Assembly (NCBI GenBank): GCA_964648505.1
Contig: CAZYMI010000016.1
Span: 1 to 39,528 of the forward strand
DNA: 39,528 nucleotides
Source of the DNA: CAZYMI01 sp964648505
GTDB lineage: Bacteria > Pseudomonadota > Alphaproteobacteria > Micavibrionales > Micavibrionaceae
Direction of reading: 5' to 3'
This document shows, in pieces, positions 1 through 8,096 of this stretch. The notes under the pieces were generated by a model. The model ran no database searches. It had not been told where the DNA came from and saw only the letters and a list, made by a program, of their open reading frames with translations. The translations under genes and the position numbers were made by a program. Position 1 is the stretch's first letter, and each line of letters opens with the position of its first letter.

Positions 1-230
1 ATATTGTTTTTAAGTAATGCTATGCGATCTGTATTTAACCCTTCTATCAACTTAGGTCTATCAACGATGATTGAGACCGGCTTTGTTTTTTGTACGGAAG
101 CTTCTTCAGGTTTTTGTGCATGAATAAGATAGATCGATGGCGGCGGTGCGCTATCAATAAAACGAGCGCAGCCTGATAAGGCAGGCAATATGAAGAAACA
201 GAAAAGAATGTGTCTGAAAAAAGAAATCAT
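1..230 (-). CDS. ABC-transport auxiliary lipoprotein, 3' part beyond window
   Basis: Partial gene, running off the left edge; about 76 residues are visible. It starts at ATG 230-228, which overlaps the TGA of the MCE gene in the ATGA arrangement. The N-terminus is a lipoprotein signal: a hydrophobic stretch followed by the lipobox LSGC (Cys at about residue 22), so the mature protein should be lipid-anchored in an outer or inner membrane facing the periplasm. Its position as the last gene after permease, ATPase and MCE genes is where the ABC-type transport auxiliary lipoprotein (PqiC-like family) is found in many alphaproteobacteria. The family call rests on lipobox plus context, since the conserved domain lies mostly outside the window. 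Confidence 0.7.
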   Translation of the reverse strand, partial: MISFFRHILFCFFILPALSGCARFIDSAPPPSIYLIHAQKPEEASVQKTKPVSIIVDRPKLIEGLNTDRIALLKNN

Positions 231-1069
231 GGTTCTACTTTTACGCCATCATAGCTAGGTTGAAATAAAATACGGGAAGGCTTTTCTTCAAGTGTTTTTG
301 CAAGATCACGAATAGAATTGACCATCGCCCGTGAATCACGGACCAGCAGGTTAATTTCATCAAGCCCTTCGCCTGAAAAGCGGCCTATTGCATCTTCATT
401 TTTTGCCAAGCTTGATGTTAACGCATCAACATCCTGAAGAATATGGGTTAAATTTTGTGTGTTTTCTTCACTTAGAATTGAATTTAAACGCTGTGTCGTT
501 GTCTCGATATTTGTCAACGTTTTATGAATAGAGGCGATATTATCGTCACTTAAAATCCCATCAATTTTTGTGGCGATGGTGTTTAGTTTTTCTGAAAGAA
601 TAATGATCTTTCCGGTAATTTCGGGCGCATCATGAAACAGTTGATCAAGTTCTGACGGCCGCGCAAGGATAACAGGATATAGCTCCCCTTTTTCTTTTGT
701 GGGTGGGGTTATATCGCTCTTTGATGTTTCAAGTTCAATAAAGCTTAATCCTGTAATACCTTGCGGCTTTAAAGAACCTTTTGTTCCCGCCCGAACGGGG
801 GCTGTACTTTCCACTTCAACATCAACGCGAACCAGAGCAGGATTTTCAGGGTCAAGCCTGATGTCAATAATTCGGCCTATACCAACACCGCGGTAGCGAA
901 CAATGCCGCCTAGTTCCAACCCATTAACAGCACTATCGAATATCACAGTGTAGCGGTCATATTTGCGCGAGTCGTGTGTACCTGCCAGCCAGATGACAAA
1001 AGCGGTAAGGGCAATCAGCAAGATGCTAATTAAAACGCCAACAAATACATAGTTTACATTGCGTTCCAT
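227..1069 (-). CDS. MCE/MlaD-family lipid-binding protein
   Basis: Substrate-binding component of an Mla-type ABC system that moves phospholipids or other lipids between the inner and outer membranes. About 280 aa. An N-terminal membrane helix (about residues 8-28) is followed by one MCE domain with the usual run YTVIFDSAVNGLELGGIVRYRG split over about residues 40-62, and then a long helical C-terminus that in this family contributes to the hexamer. I chose ATG 1069, giving MERNVNYVF, because MCE proteins usually begin just before the helix; an upstream TTG at 1087 would overlap the ATPase gene by 14 nt. It follows the ATPase gene by 4 nt and overlaps the lipoprotein gene by 4 nt, so the four genes are probably cotranscribed. 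Confidence 0.88.
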   Translation of the reverse strand: MERNVNYVFVGVLISILLIALTAFVIWLAGTHDSRKYDRYTVIFDSAVNGLELGGIVRYRGVGIGRIIDIRLDPENPALVRVDVEVESTAPVRAGTKGSLKPQGITGLSFIELETSKSDITPPTKEKGELYPVILARPSELDQLFHDAPEITGKIIILSEKLNTIATKIDGILSDDNIASIHKTLTNIETTTQRLNSILSEENTQNLTHILQDVDALTSSLAKNEDAIGRFSGEGLDEINLLVRDSRAMVNSIRDLAKTLEEKPSRILFQPSYDGVKVEP

Positions 1070-1073
1070 CGTT

Positions 1074-1865
1074 TTAGGCAGTTGCAACCTTTCGAGTTTT
1101 TAGAGCTTCGCGCATACGTGGACCATGAAAGTAGGAAACAATCCACGGATGTGTATGAGACATGAGATCGTCGAGATTTTCAACGATAACTTTGTGATCT
1201 ACCAGAACCGCAATTCTATCACAGATACCCACAAGGGTATCTAAATCATGGGTGATGATAACAACGGTCAGATCCAGCGTTTTTTGTAAATGGATAATCA
1301 GATCATCAAAAGCTGATGCAGAAATAGGGTCAAGACCTGCTGTGGGTTCATCTAAAAACAAAATAAGCGGATCAAGCGCTAAAGCTCTGGCCAGTGCGGC
1401 GCGTTTTACCATGCCACCTGAAAGCTGGGATGGATATTTGGACCCCGCTTCAATAGGTAGGCCAACCAGTTTGATTTTAAGATCAGCCAAGTCACGGATC
1501 AGCTTATCAGATAAAGCACGATGTTCTTGCATAGGGAGCATGATATTTTCTGCAACAGTCAGCGAAGAAAACAGTGCGCCGCTTTGAAACATAACCCCCC
1601 ATGAACGTTGAATTTCAAGCATCTCATGCGGGGATAAGGTTGTGATATCTTCGCCTTTAAAAATAATGGATCCTTCAGAAGGGGTGTGCAGCCCTAAAAT
1701 TGTGCGTACCAAAACAGATTTTCCTGATCCTGATCCGCCGACAAGGCCAAGAATTTCACCCGTTCGAATATCAAGATCAAGGTGATCATGAATAATCTGA
1801 GAGCCAAACCTGTTGACGATACCGCGCAAGGAAATAAGAGTAGAATGGTTTTCTGCACTGTTCAT
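1074..1865 (-). CDS. MlaF-like ABC transporter ATP-binding protein
   Basis: Cytoplasmic ATPase of the lipid-trafficking ABC transporter. 263 aa, normal for the family. Walker A GGSGSGKS is near residue 43, the ABC signature LSGGM near residue 148, Walker B LILFLDEP near residue 168, followed by the D-loop TAGLDP and the H-loop ITHD near 205. The start ATG 1865 overlaps the stop of the permease gene (ATGA), which indicates translational coupling. The order permease, ATPase, MCE protein, lipoprotein is the standard layout of these systems. Orthology to E. coli mlaF itself is not claimed. Confidence 0.9.
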   Translation of the reverse strand: MNSAENHSTLISLRGIVNRFGSQIIHDHLDLDIRTGEILGLVGGSGSGKSVLVRTILGLHTPSEGSIIFKGEDITTLSPHEMLEIQRSWGVMFQSGALFSSLTVAENIMLPMQEHRALSDKLIRDLADLKIKLVGLPIEAGSKYPSQLSGGMVKRAALARALALDPLILFLDEPTAGLDPISASAFDDLIIHLQKTLDLTVVIITHDLDTLVGICDRIAVLVDHKVIVENLDDLMSHTHPWIVSYFHGPRMREALKTRKVATA

Positions 1866-3001
1866 ATATCAAGTTCCGAAAATATAATGGAGAAGACAGC
1901 GTCAGCCGCAAGCACAAGAAAAATGGATTGAACAACAGAAATAGTAGTCATTTCGCCCACTGATTCCGCGGACCCGCTGGCTTGCATACCACGAAATGTG
2001 GACACAGAGGCAATGATAAACGCAAAAACTGGCGCCTTAATCATGCCAACTAAAAATTGCTGCATATTTATGGCCAGTGAAAGTTGGCTTAAATAACGAT
2101 CAACCGGAATGTCGAGTAATAAAACAGACATGACACCGCCGCCGACAAGGCCGCAGATATTAGCAACAAATGTCATTAAAGGGAGCGCGATAACAAGGGC
2201 TATAATACGCGGTAACACTAAAATCTCGTAAGGATCAATGCCGATTGTTTTAAGGGCGTCGACCTCTTCATTCAGTTTCATAACTCCAATTTCAGCAGCA
2301 AATGCGCTGCCTGAACGACCTGCAACTAAAATTGCAGTAAGTAAAACCCCCATTTCTCGCAGAATGGAAATCGCTGTCAGGTTGACAGTAAAAATTTCTG
2401 CTCCAAATTTTTGCAACTGGGTAGCACCCTGATAAGTCAACACAACAGCAATCAAAAAGGCCATAACGGCAACAATGGGTAAAGCGTTTATGCCCGCTTC
2501 CTGAATATGTCTGACAATCGATCCGATCCTGAATTTATAAGGGTTTACCAAAGCTCTGAAGAAAGTATCAGTTACGCGACCCAGAAAACCAAAAGCCTGA
2601 CTAAGATGATCAATTGAAGCAAAAAATTGATGGCCCAGATTACTCATAGCACTTTTAAATGTGATGGCCTTTATATAACGTTTACTTGAACCCTCACTGT
2701 AAGACTCTACAGTTTTTATAAACCTGAAATGAACTTCTTTGAATCCATCAAGAGAGACATTAAAACCAAAACTCTTTAAATCTTTAAATTTGCTGTAAAT
2801 TAACCAAGCCCCAGTTGTATCAATTGTTTTTAGCCCGTTACAGTGAAGACAAACTTCATCATACTGTGTTCGGGTAGGCGATATACTTTTTAACAGAGAT
2901 TCAAGCTGGGGTGCATTATGCATGGTCCAGTCGCCCTTAATCCCGATTTTGAGAAATCGGCTTTCGGCTGTTTGATGAATAAAATTTTCAGCACTTGTCA
3001 T
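1862..3001 (-). CDS. MlaE-type permease with N-terminal STAS domain
   Basis: Inner-membrane permease of the lipid ABC transporter. About 379 aa, longer than E. coli MlaE (about 260 aa) because a STAS-like domain of about 100 residues is fused to the N-terminus (GDWTMHNAPQLE near 25-36, then a TIDTTGAWL segment near 60). The permease part starts near residue 140 and has about five hydrophobic segments and the family motif around EIGVMKLNEEVDALKTIGID. In E. coli the STAS partner MlaB is a separate protein, so here the fusion probably replaces it. ATG 3001 has a good ribosome site (GGAACC about 5 nt upstream); an in-frame TTG at 3028 is less likely. Confidence 0.88.
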   Translation of the reverse strand: MTSAENFIHQTAESRFLKIGIKGDWTMHNAPQLESLLKSISPTRTQYDEVCLHCNGLKTIDTTGAWLIYSKFKDLKSFGFNVSLDGFKEVHFRFIKTVESYSEGSSKRYIKAITFKSAMSNLGHQFFASIDHLSQAFGFLGRVTDTFFRALVNPYKFRIGSIVRHIQEAGINALPIVAVMAFLIAVVLTYQGATQLQKFGAEIFTVNLTAISILREMGVLLTAILVAGRSGSAFAAEIGVMKLNEEVDALKTIGIDPYEILVLPRIIALVIALPLMTFVANICGLVGGGVMSVLLLDIPVDRYLSQLSLAINMQQFLVGMIKAPVFAFIIASVSTFRGMQASGSAESVGEMTTISVVQSIFLVLAADAVFSIIFSELDI

Positions 3002-3115
3002 CAAGGTTCCAAAACAATCCCTTAGCAAAAATGCGCAAACGTTTTCGCCGGTCTTTTAAAAAAGTAATTTTACTTATTTTTGTATACTGTCTTTATATCC
3101 AAAAGGGGGCAAGAG

Positions 3116-3178
3116 ATGATTGATAATTTAGACATAATAAAACTATTTAGTAGATATAAAGTTTCAAGAAGACCCTAA
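3116..3178 (+). CDS. Possible 20-aa leader peptide
   Basis: A short frame beginning at ATG 3116 with the purine-rich run GGGGGCAAGAG directly upstream and ending with TAA 3176-3178. It encodes MIDNLDIIKLFSRYKVSRRP, which has no histidine, so it does not fit classical his attenuation. A -10-like TATACT lies about 30 nt upstream. It could be a chance frame; the only support is the ribosome-site-like sequence and its position ahead of the his operon. Confidence 0.15.
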   Translation: MIDNLDIIKLFSRYKVSRRP

Positions 3179-3202
3179 AATGAACCTTTTAAATTGAATG
3201 AG

Positions 3203-3214
3203 TCCTATATAGGA
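3203..3214. promoter_or_regulatory. 12-bp perfect palindrome, candidate operator
   Basis: The sequence TCCTATATAGGA is a perfect palindrome about 155 bp upstream of the TrpR-like regulator gene that leads the his operon. TrpR-family proteins bind as dimers to palindromic sites, so this is a candidate operator for autoregulation of the operon. This is inference: I do not know the binding motif of this regulator, and a 12-bp palindrome of AT-rich composition can arise by chance. Confidence 0.25.
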
Positions 3215-3368
3215 AAGGGTTTTTGTAAAAGCTTCTTCATAATGCCTTTTAAAAGCGGCCTATAAAGCAAAGAGGTAAATAACCAAGCGAGCATTTATAT
3301 AAAAGTCTCCTGTAAAAGCTAAATAAATGCTTGACCATGTCGTTATGATGTGTTAGCGTGTTAAAACA

Positions 3369-3662
3369 ATGAAACATCGTGAAATAAAAACAGATAAAGC
3401 CTATAAAGATTTATTTGAGGCATTTTTAAAAATTGAAAACACTCAAGAATGTCGGGCATTCCTGAGTGATCTTTGCACCCCTGCAGAGCTTGAAGCCTTG
3501 GCTGACCGCTGGCGGGTGGCGCGCTTGCTTATTAAAGGCATGCCGTATCGCGAAATCAGTGAGGTTACGGGTGTCAGTTCAGCAACGGTCACACGGGTTG
3601 CTCGTTTTTTATTTAATGGGAACCAGGGTTACAAAAAAATTATAGAGCGAATGGAAAAATAG
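3369..3662 (+). CDS. hisR: TrpR-like regulator of YerC/YecD (HisR) family
   Basis: DNA-binding protein of the Trp-repressor superfamily, 97 aa. The family signature is clear: FLSDLCTPAELEALADRW (about 35-52), a helix-turn-helix with YREISEVTGVSSATVTRV (about 60-77), and the C-terminal GNQGYKKIIERM. Members of this YerC/YecD family are linked to histidine biosynthesis genes and have been proposed as his repressors, named HisR, in Firmicutes. Its place as first gene of a complete his operon fits that role. The stop TAG shares its G with the GTG start of hisG, so the two are tightly coupled. The ligand (probably histidine) is inferred. Confidence 0.85.
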   Translation: MKHREIKTDKAYKDLFEAFLKIENTQECRAFLSDLCTPAELEALADRWRVARLLIKGMPYREISEVTGVSSATVTRVARFLFNGNQGYKKIIERMEK

Positions 3663-4555
3663 TGGAAAACGAAATTAGATTAAAATTGGCAATTCAAAAA
3701 TCAGGAAGGCTGGCCGATGAATCGCTTGCGCTTCTTGCTAAATGCGGGATTGAACTTTTACGCAGCAAAGATCAGTTATTTTGTACATCACAAAATTTTC
3801 CATTGGATGTGTTTTTTGTACGTGATGATGATATTCCAACGTTTGTTGCGTCAAATGTTTGTCAGATCGGCATTGTGGGTCAAAATGTTTTGTGTGAAGA
3901 GCAGATTTTGCATGCGCATTCAGGTATAAAAGATATTCAAACCGTGATGGAGCTTGGGTTTGGCAGATGTAGACTTGCGATTGCAGTTCCGCATCATTTT
4001 GCTTACGAATCTCCTCAATCTTTACAGGGAAAGAAAATTGCAACCTCTTATGAAGGGCTATTAAAAAAATTCCTCAAAGAAAATGAAGTTGACTGTGATA
4101 TTGTAGTGATGCAAGGCGCTGTTGAAATTGCCCCACGGATAGGAATGGCGGATGCTATTTGTGACCTAGTTTCAACGGGTAGCACGCTCACGATGAATGG
4201 TCTTCAAGATGTTCAAACCATTCTGACCAGTCAATCTGTTTTGGTGCGTAATATTGATATGAATGTGGATCAACAGGCTATTCTTTCAAGATTTTTGATG
4301 CGTCTGAAAGGGGTTCGCAGCGCGCAGTCAAGTAAGTATGTCATGTTGCATAGCCCTGTTTCTCGACTTGAAGATATTAAAGCGGTACTACCGGGCGCGG
4401 CTTCCCCGACGGTGTTATCGCTTCAGGGGCGCGATGATCTGGTGGCTGTTCATGCTGTATGTAACGAGGGAATATTCTGGAACACAATGGAAGATCTGAA
4501 AGCTAATGGTGCCAGTGCTATTCTTGTTTTACCAATCGAAAAAATGCTGGATTAA
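3662..4555 (+). CDS. hisG: ATP phosphoribosyltransferase, long form
   Basis: First step of histidine synthesis: joins PRPP and ATP to give phosphoribosyl-ATP, in the cytoplasm, and is inhibited by histidine. 297 aa, matching the long (HisG_L) form such as that of E. coli (299 aa). Visible landmarks are LKLAIQKSGRLADES at the N-terminus, the PRPP-binding segment MADAICDLVSTGSTL (about 160-174), and a C-terminal ACT-like regulatory domain ending ILVLPIEKMLD. Start is GTG 3662, giving MENEIRLKLAIQKSG, which aligns with the E. coli start. Most alphaproteobacteria instead have a short HisG with the separate regulatory subunit HisZ, so this form suggests transfer of the operon. Confidence 0.97.
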   Translation: MENEIRLKLAIQKSGRLADESLALLAKCGIELLRSKDQLFCTSQNFPLDVFFVRDDDIPTFVASNVCQIGIVGQNVLCEEQILHAHSGIKDIQTVMELGFGRCRLAIAVPHHFAYESPQSLQGKKIATSYEGLLKKFLKENEVDCDIVVMQGAVEIAPRIGMADAICDLVSTGSTLTMNGLQDVQTILTSQSVLVRNIDMNVDQQAILSRFLMRLKGVRSAQSSKYVMLHSPVSRLEDIKAVLPGAASPTVLSLQGRDDLVAVHAVCNEGIFWNTMEDLKANGASAILVLPIEKMLD

Positions 4556-4558
4556 AAA

Positions 4559-5851
4559 ATGAAAAAAGTCGTTTGGTCGGAACTGACGGACACACAGAAA
4601 AAGAAAATTCTACAAAGGCCGTTTTTGCAAAATAATGCGGAATTGAGCCGTGTTGTGTCAGATATAGTCAATAGCGTTAAAGAAGGTGGTGATAAAGCTG
4701 TTCAGACTTATAATTATCAATTTAACCAGATTCAATTGGATGATTTGCGCATAAAATCTGAAGTGATTGCGGGTGCGTATCAAAAGTTAGAGCAACAATC
4801 TAAGCAAGCAATAGATACAGCCTATCAAAATATTTCACGCTTTCATGTAGCGCAAGGTTACAAGCCTTATGAAATGCAGGTCACTCAAGGAGTGCAGTGT
4901 GCTCGTGCCATCAGGCCGATTGAAAAAGTTGGGCTTTATGTACCCGGGGGAACCGCGCCGTTGGTGTCAACAACACTTATGCTTGGAATACCGTCTCAGA
5001 TAGCAGGCTGTAAAAAGCGAGTGATGTGTACACCTGCAAATGCACAAGGCGCGATAAATCCGCATATTTTGTATGCAGCACATTTGTGTGGAATAGAAGA
5101 TATTTTTTGTATAGGTGGTGCGCAGGCAATTGCTGCTATGGCTTACGGTACCCAAACTGTGCCTAAAGTGAATAAAATTTTTGGCCCTGGAAATGCCTAT
5201 GTAACACAGGCAAAAAAAATGGTTTCAGAAGATGCAGAAGGTGCGGCGCTTGATATGCCAGCAGGGCCCTCGGAAGTGTGTGTTATTGCAGACCAAAATA
5301 CCAACCCTTCCTTTGCGGCGGCAGACCTTTTGGCGCAAGCTGAACATGATGTGTTGTCACAAGTTATGCTGATAACGCCAAACGCAGATAAGGCGGACGA
5401 AATCAGTATGGAAGTTGAGCGCCAAATAAAAATGCTTCCAAGGATGAAGATTGCCCGGGAAGCGTTGAACAATAGTTTTATTGTTATTTGTCATGATATC
5501 AGTCAGGCGATATATATCGCTAATTTATATGGTCCTGAACATTTGATTTTATGTTTTGATGATGCCCAAAAATATGTCAGCGATATTTATAGTGCGGGTT
5601 CCGTTTTTGTTGGACCTTGGGCAACAGAGGCGGCAGGTGATTATTGTAGTGGTACAAATCATGTTTTACCAACATATGGTTATGCTCATAATTACTCAGG
5701 CTTAAGCGTGGAAGCATTTCAAAGAACGATGACTGTTCAAACAATCAGCAGGGAAGGTATTCAGAATCTTGGCCCTGTTATAGAAACATTAGCGCGGATT
5801 GAAGGGCTTGAGGCGCATGCCCGTGCCAGTATGGTCAGGACATTATCATGA
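4559..5851 (+). CDS. hisD: Histidinol dehydrogenase
   Basis: Last two steps of the pathway: NAD-dependent four-electron oxidation of L-histidinol to L-histidine; zinc enzyme. 430 aa, normal length. Conserved segments: GLYVPGGTAPLVSTTLM (about 127-143), KIFGPGNAYVTQAK (about 208-221), DMPAGPSEVCVIAD (about 232-245), AEHD near 262 (zinc region), and YGPEHL near 325 with the catalytic Glu-His pair, then TNHVLPT near 364. The start lies 3 nt after the hisG stop. Its end overlaps hisCB by 4 nt (ATGA). Confidence 0.97.
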   Translation: MKKVVWSELTDTQKKKILQRPFLQNNAELSRVVSDIVNSVKEGGDKAVQTYNYQFNQIQLDDLRIKSEVIAGAYQKLEQQSKQAIDTAYQNISRFHVAQGYKPYEMQVTQGVQCARAIRPIEKVGLYVPGGTAPLVSTTLMLGIPSQIAGCKKRVMCTPANAQGAINPHILYAAHLCGIEDIFCIGGAQAIAAMAYGTQTVPKVNKIFGPGNAYVTQAKKMVSEDAEGAALDMPAGPSEVCVIADQNTNPSFAAADLLAQAEHDVLSQVMLITPNADKADEISMEVERQIKMLPRMKIAREALNNSFIVICHDISQAIYIANLYGPEHLILCFDDAQKYVSDIYSAGSVFVGPWATEAAGDYCSGTNHVLPTYGYAHNYSGLSVEAFQRTMTVQTISREGIQNLGPVIETLARIEGLEAHARASMVRTLS

Positions 5852-7506
5852 GTATTGAAAAAATTTTAGAGAGGGTAAGGCCTGAAATCAGAGCGATGAA
5901 GGCCTATTCTTCTGCAAGATCATTATATCAGGCAACCTCTGACATGATTTTTTTGGATGCCAATGAGTGCCCCTATGAGCCTTATGTAGGGGCACAGAAT
6001 TTATCGCGCTATGCTGATCAGCAGCCGTCTGAATTGCAAGCGTCTTTAGCGCGCTTATATGACGTTTCAACGCGCAATTTACTAATAACACGAGGTGCAG
6101 ATGAAGGTATTGATATCTTGATCCGTACATTTTGTAGCGCAGGCAAGGATGAGGTGATGATTTGCCCGCCAACATTCCCGATGTACGAACATTCTTCTAT
6201 TCTACAGGGCATTCAAGTAACAAAGGTTCCTTTACAACATGACTTCTCTTTAAATATCACGGCCATTAAAAGCGCTGCCAATTCAAACTTGAAAATAATT
6301 TTTTTATGTTCACCAAATAATCCCACGGGAAATTTGCTATCAAGGCAGGATATTGAATCCATTCTAAAAAGCGTGAGTGGAAAAGCGCTTGTTGTTATTG
6401 ATGAAACGTACCTTGAATTTACAGATGAGATCAGCTTGATTGAAAGTCTTGATCGGTTTGAGAATCTTGTTGTTTTACGTACGCTTTCAAAAGCTTATGC
6501 GGCAGCAGGTTTGCGTTGCGGTGTTACCATTGCAAGGCCTGAGATTATTGATTTGTTACGCAAAGTTTTGCCGCCATATCCCATTCCTCAGCCAGTTGTG
6601 TTAGATGCTTTAAAAATTCTTTCTCCTGCTAATCTTGAAAAATTAAAAACAAAAAGAAAAACACTAGAAAAAGTTAAGCATGATTTCTTAGAAGCGCTTT
6701 CCCAATATGAAGACGTAGTAGAGATGTATCCCGCATCGGCTAATTTTGTTCTTGTACGCGTTCATAATGCAGATCAATTTTGTAAGAAATGTTTTGAATC
6801 AGGAATTATTGTGCGTAATCAATCGCATCAGCCCAACTTAGAAAACTGTGTTCGTATATCTATTGGTACGGCATATGAAATGGAAAGATTAATCAATGTT
6901 CTGACAGGTAAATTATATAATGAGGTGATACATACACGTAAAGCCGTTATTATCAGAAAAACGAACGAAACAAACATCGTAGTCCATGTTAATCTTGATT
7001 GTGCCGCGCCTGTCAGCATTGCAACAGGCATTGGCTTTTATGACCATATGCTTGAGCAGTTAGCCAAGCATGGTGGTTTTTCACTTCAGCTAGAGTGTGA
7101 AGGTGACTTACACATTGATGCGCACCATTCAATAGAAGATTGTGCAATCGCTTTGGGTCAGGCGCTTCGTCAGGCGCTTGGTGACAAATATGGAATAGGT
7201 CGTTTTGGGTCTTCTTTGCCTATGGATGAAAGCCTGGCACAGGTTGCCTTAGATTTAAGTGGTCGTTATTATTTAGATTTTAAAGCAAATTTTCCGATGG
7301 ATCATGTTGGTGATTTGCCCACAGATATGATTGAGCATATCTTCAGGTCATTTGCAGAACATTTACAGGCTAATATTCATGTGGATGTTAAGGGTGAGAA
7401 TACGCATCATATGGTTGAAGCCTGCTTTAAAGCCCTTGGCCGAGCGTTAAGACAGGCTATTAAAGTGGAAGGTGATGCCCTGCCATCAACAAAAGGTATA
7501 TTATGA
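5848..7506 (+). CDS. hisCB: HisC aminotransferase fused to HisB dehydratase (IGPD)
   Basis: Bifunctional enzyme of 552 aa. Residues 1 to about 355 are histidinol-phosphate aminotransferase (HisC): CSPNNPTG near 154-161, DETY near 185, and the PLP lysine in LSKAYAAAGLRCG (K215). Residues about 363-552 are imidazoleglycerol-phosphate dehydratase: HMLEQLAKHGGF, HHSIEDCAIALGQALRQALGD and HHMVEACFKALGRALR carry the metal-binding His and Glu residues. The two parts are joined by about 10 residues with no stop codon. In the E. coli HisB the dehydratase is instead preceded by a histidinol-phosphatase domain; here that domain is absent and HisC sits in its place. An internal GTG at 6925 could in principle give a separate dehydratase, but there is no strong ribosome site. 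Confidence 0.95.
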   Translation: MSIEKILERVRPEIRAMKAYSSARSLYQATSDMIFLDANECPYEPYVGAQNLSRYADQQPSELQASLARLYDVSTRNLLITRGADEGIDILIRTFCSAGKDEVMICPPTFPMYEHSSILQGIQVTKVPLQHDFSLNITAIKSAANSNLKIIFLCSPNNPTGNLLSRQDIESILKSVSGKALVVIDETYLEFTDEISLIESLDRFENLVVLRTLSKAYAAAGLRCGVTIARPEIIDLLRKVLPPYPIPQPVVLDALKILSPANLEKLKTKRKTLEKVKHDFLEALSQYEDVVEMYPASANFVLVRVHNADQFCKKCFESGIIVRNQSHQPNLENCVRISIGTAYEMERLINVLTGKLYNEVIHTRKAVIIRKTNETNIVVHVNLDCAAPVSIATGIGFYDHMLEQLAKHGGFSLQLECEGDLHIDAHHSIEDCAIALGQALRQALGDKYGIGRFGSSLPMDESLAQVALDLSGRYYLDFKANFPMDHVGDLPTDMIEHIFRSFAEHLQANIHVDVKGENTHHMVEACFKALGRALRQAIKVEGDALPSTKGIL

Positions 7507-8096
7507 TTGCTGTTGTTGATAGTGGTGGGGCCAATATTGCATCTGTTATGTATGCGCTTGAACGTCTTGAGATCAAAGCCGTATTAACAGATGATGTTCG
7601 TATGATTGCAAACGCTCCGCGTGTTATTTTGCCGGGCGTTGGTGCTGCAAAAAAAGCAATGAAGCACATGGCTGATTATGGCCTTATTGAATGTATAAGG
7701 TCTTTAAAACAACCTGTTCTTGGTATTTGCCTTGGCATGCAACTTTTATTCTCACACTCGCAAGAAGGTGATGTTGATATGCTGGGTATTATTGAACGGC
7801 CCGTCAAACATTTTTTATCAAAGCCTGGCAAAACAATTCCTCATATGGGGTGGAACAGTCTGTCATATGTACAAAACCATCCCCTCACAGCAGGCATTGC
7901 TGATCAGGCTTATGTTTATTTTGTGCATAGTTACTATGCCCCAGAAGGGCAATACACTTTAGCTACGTGTGATTACGATGAAACATTTTCTGCTATTATT
8001 GCGCATGATAATTTTATGGGGTGCCAGTTTCACCCTGAACGTTCTGGATTGATCGGGGCGCGCATACTTAAAAATTTTACGGAGATCAATATATGA
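7503..8096 (+). CDS. hisH: Imidazole glycerol phosphate synthase, glutaminase subunit
   Basis: Class I glutamine amidotransferase that supplies ammonia to HisF. 197 aa, normal length. The nucleophile is C76 in LGICLGMQLLF, and the His-Glu of the catalytic triad are in GCQFHPERSG near 178. PGVGAAKKAM near 44-53 is the usual oxyanion-strand region. Both ends overlap the neighbouring genes by 4 nt (ATGA), typical of this operon. Confidence 0.96.
   Translation: MIAVVDSGGANIASVMYALERLEIKAVLTDDVRMIANAPRVILPGVGAAKKAMKHMADYGLIECIRSLKQPVLGICLGMQLLFSHSQEGDVDMLGIIERPVKHFLSKPGKTIPHMGWNSLSYVQNHPLTAGIADQAYVYFVHSYYAPEGQYTLATCDYDETFSAIIAHDNFMGCQFHPERSGLIGARILKNFTEINI

Larger units (their letters stand above)
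3002..3368. other. Divergent intergenic region before mla and his operons
   Basis: A 367-base AT-rich stretch between the two divergent operons. It contains a -10-like TATACT (3083-3088) on the plus strand without a clear -35 partner, a possible 20-codon reading frame (3116-3178) with a GGGGG ribosome-site-like run, and a perfect 12-bp palindrome (3203-3214). There is no run of His codons, so a histidine-type attenuator peptide is not seen. A TTGACC at 3331-3336 could be a -35 element close to the regulator start, but I see no convincing -10 partner. Confidence 0.5.

Noticed and set aside
3002..3368. Histidine attenuator leader peptide
   Set aside because: No run of His codons and no terminator/antiterminator pair are visible; the only short frame with a ribosome-like site has no histidine.
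6925..7506. Separate hisB starting at the internal GTG 6925
   Set aside because: There is no stop codon between the domains and no strong ribosome site; translation as a fusion is the simpler reading, though internal initiation is not excluded.
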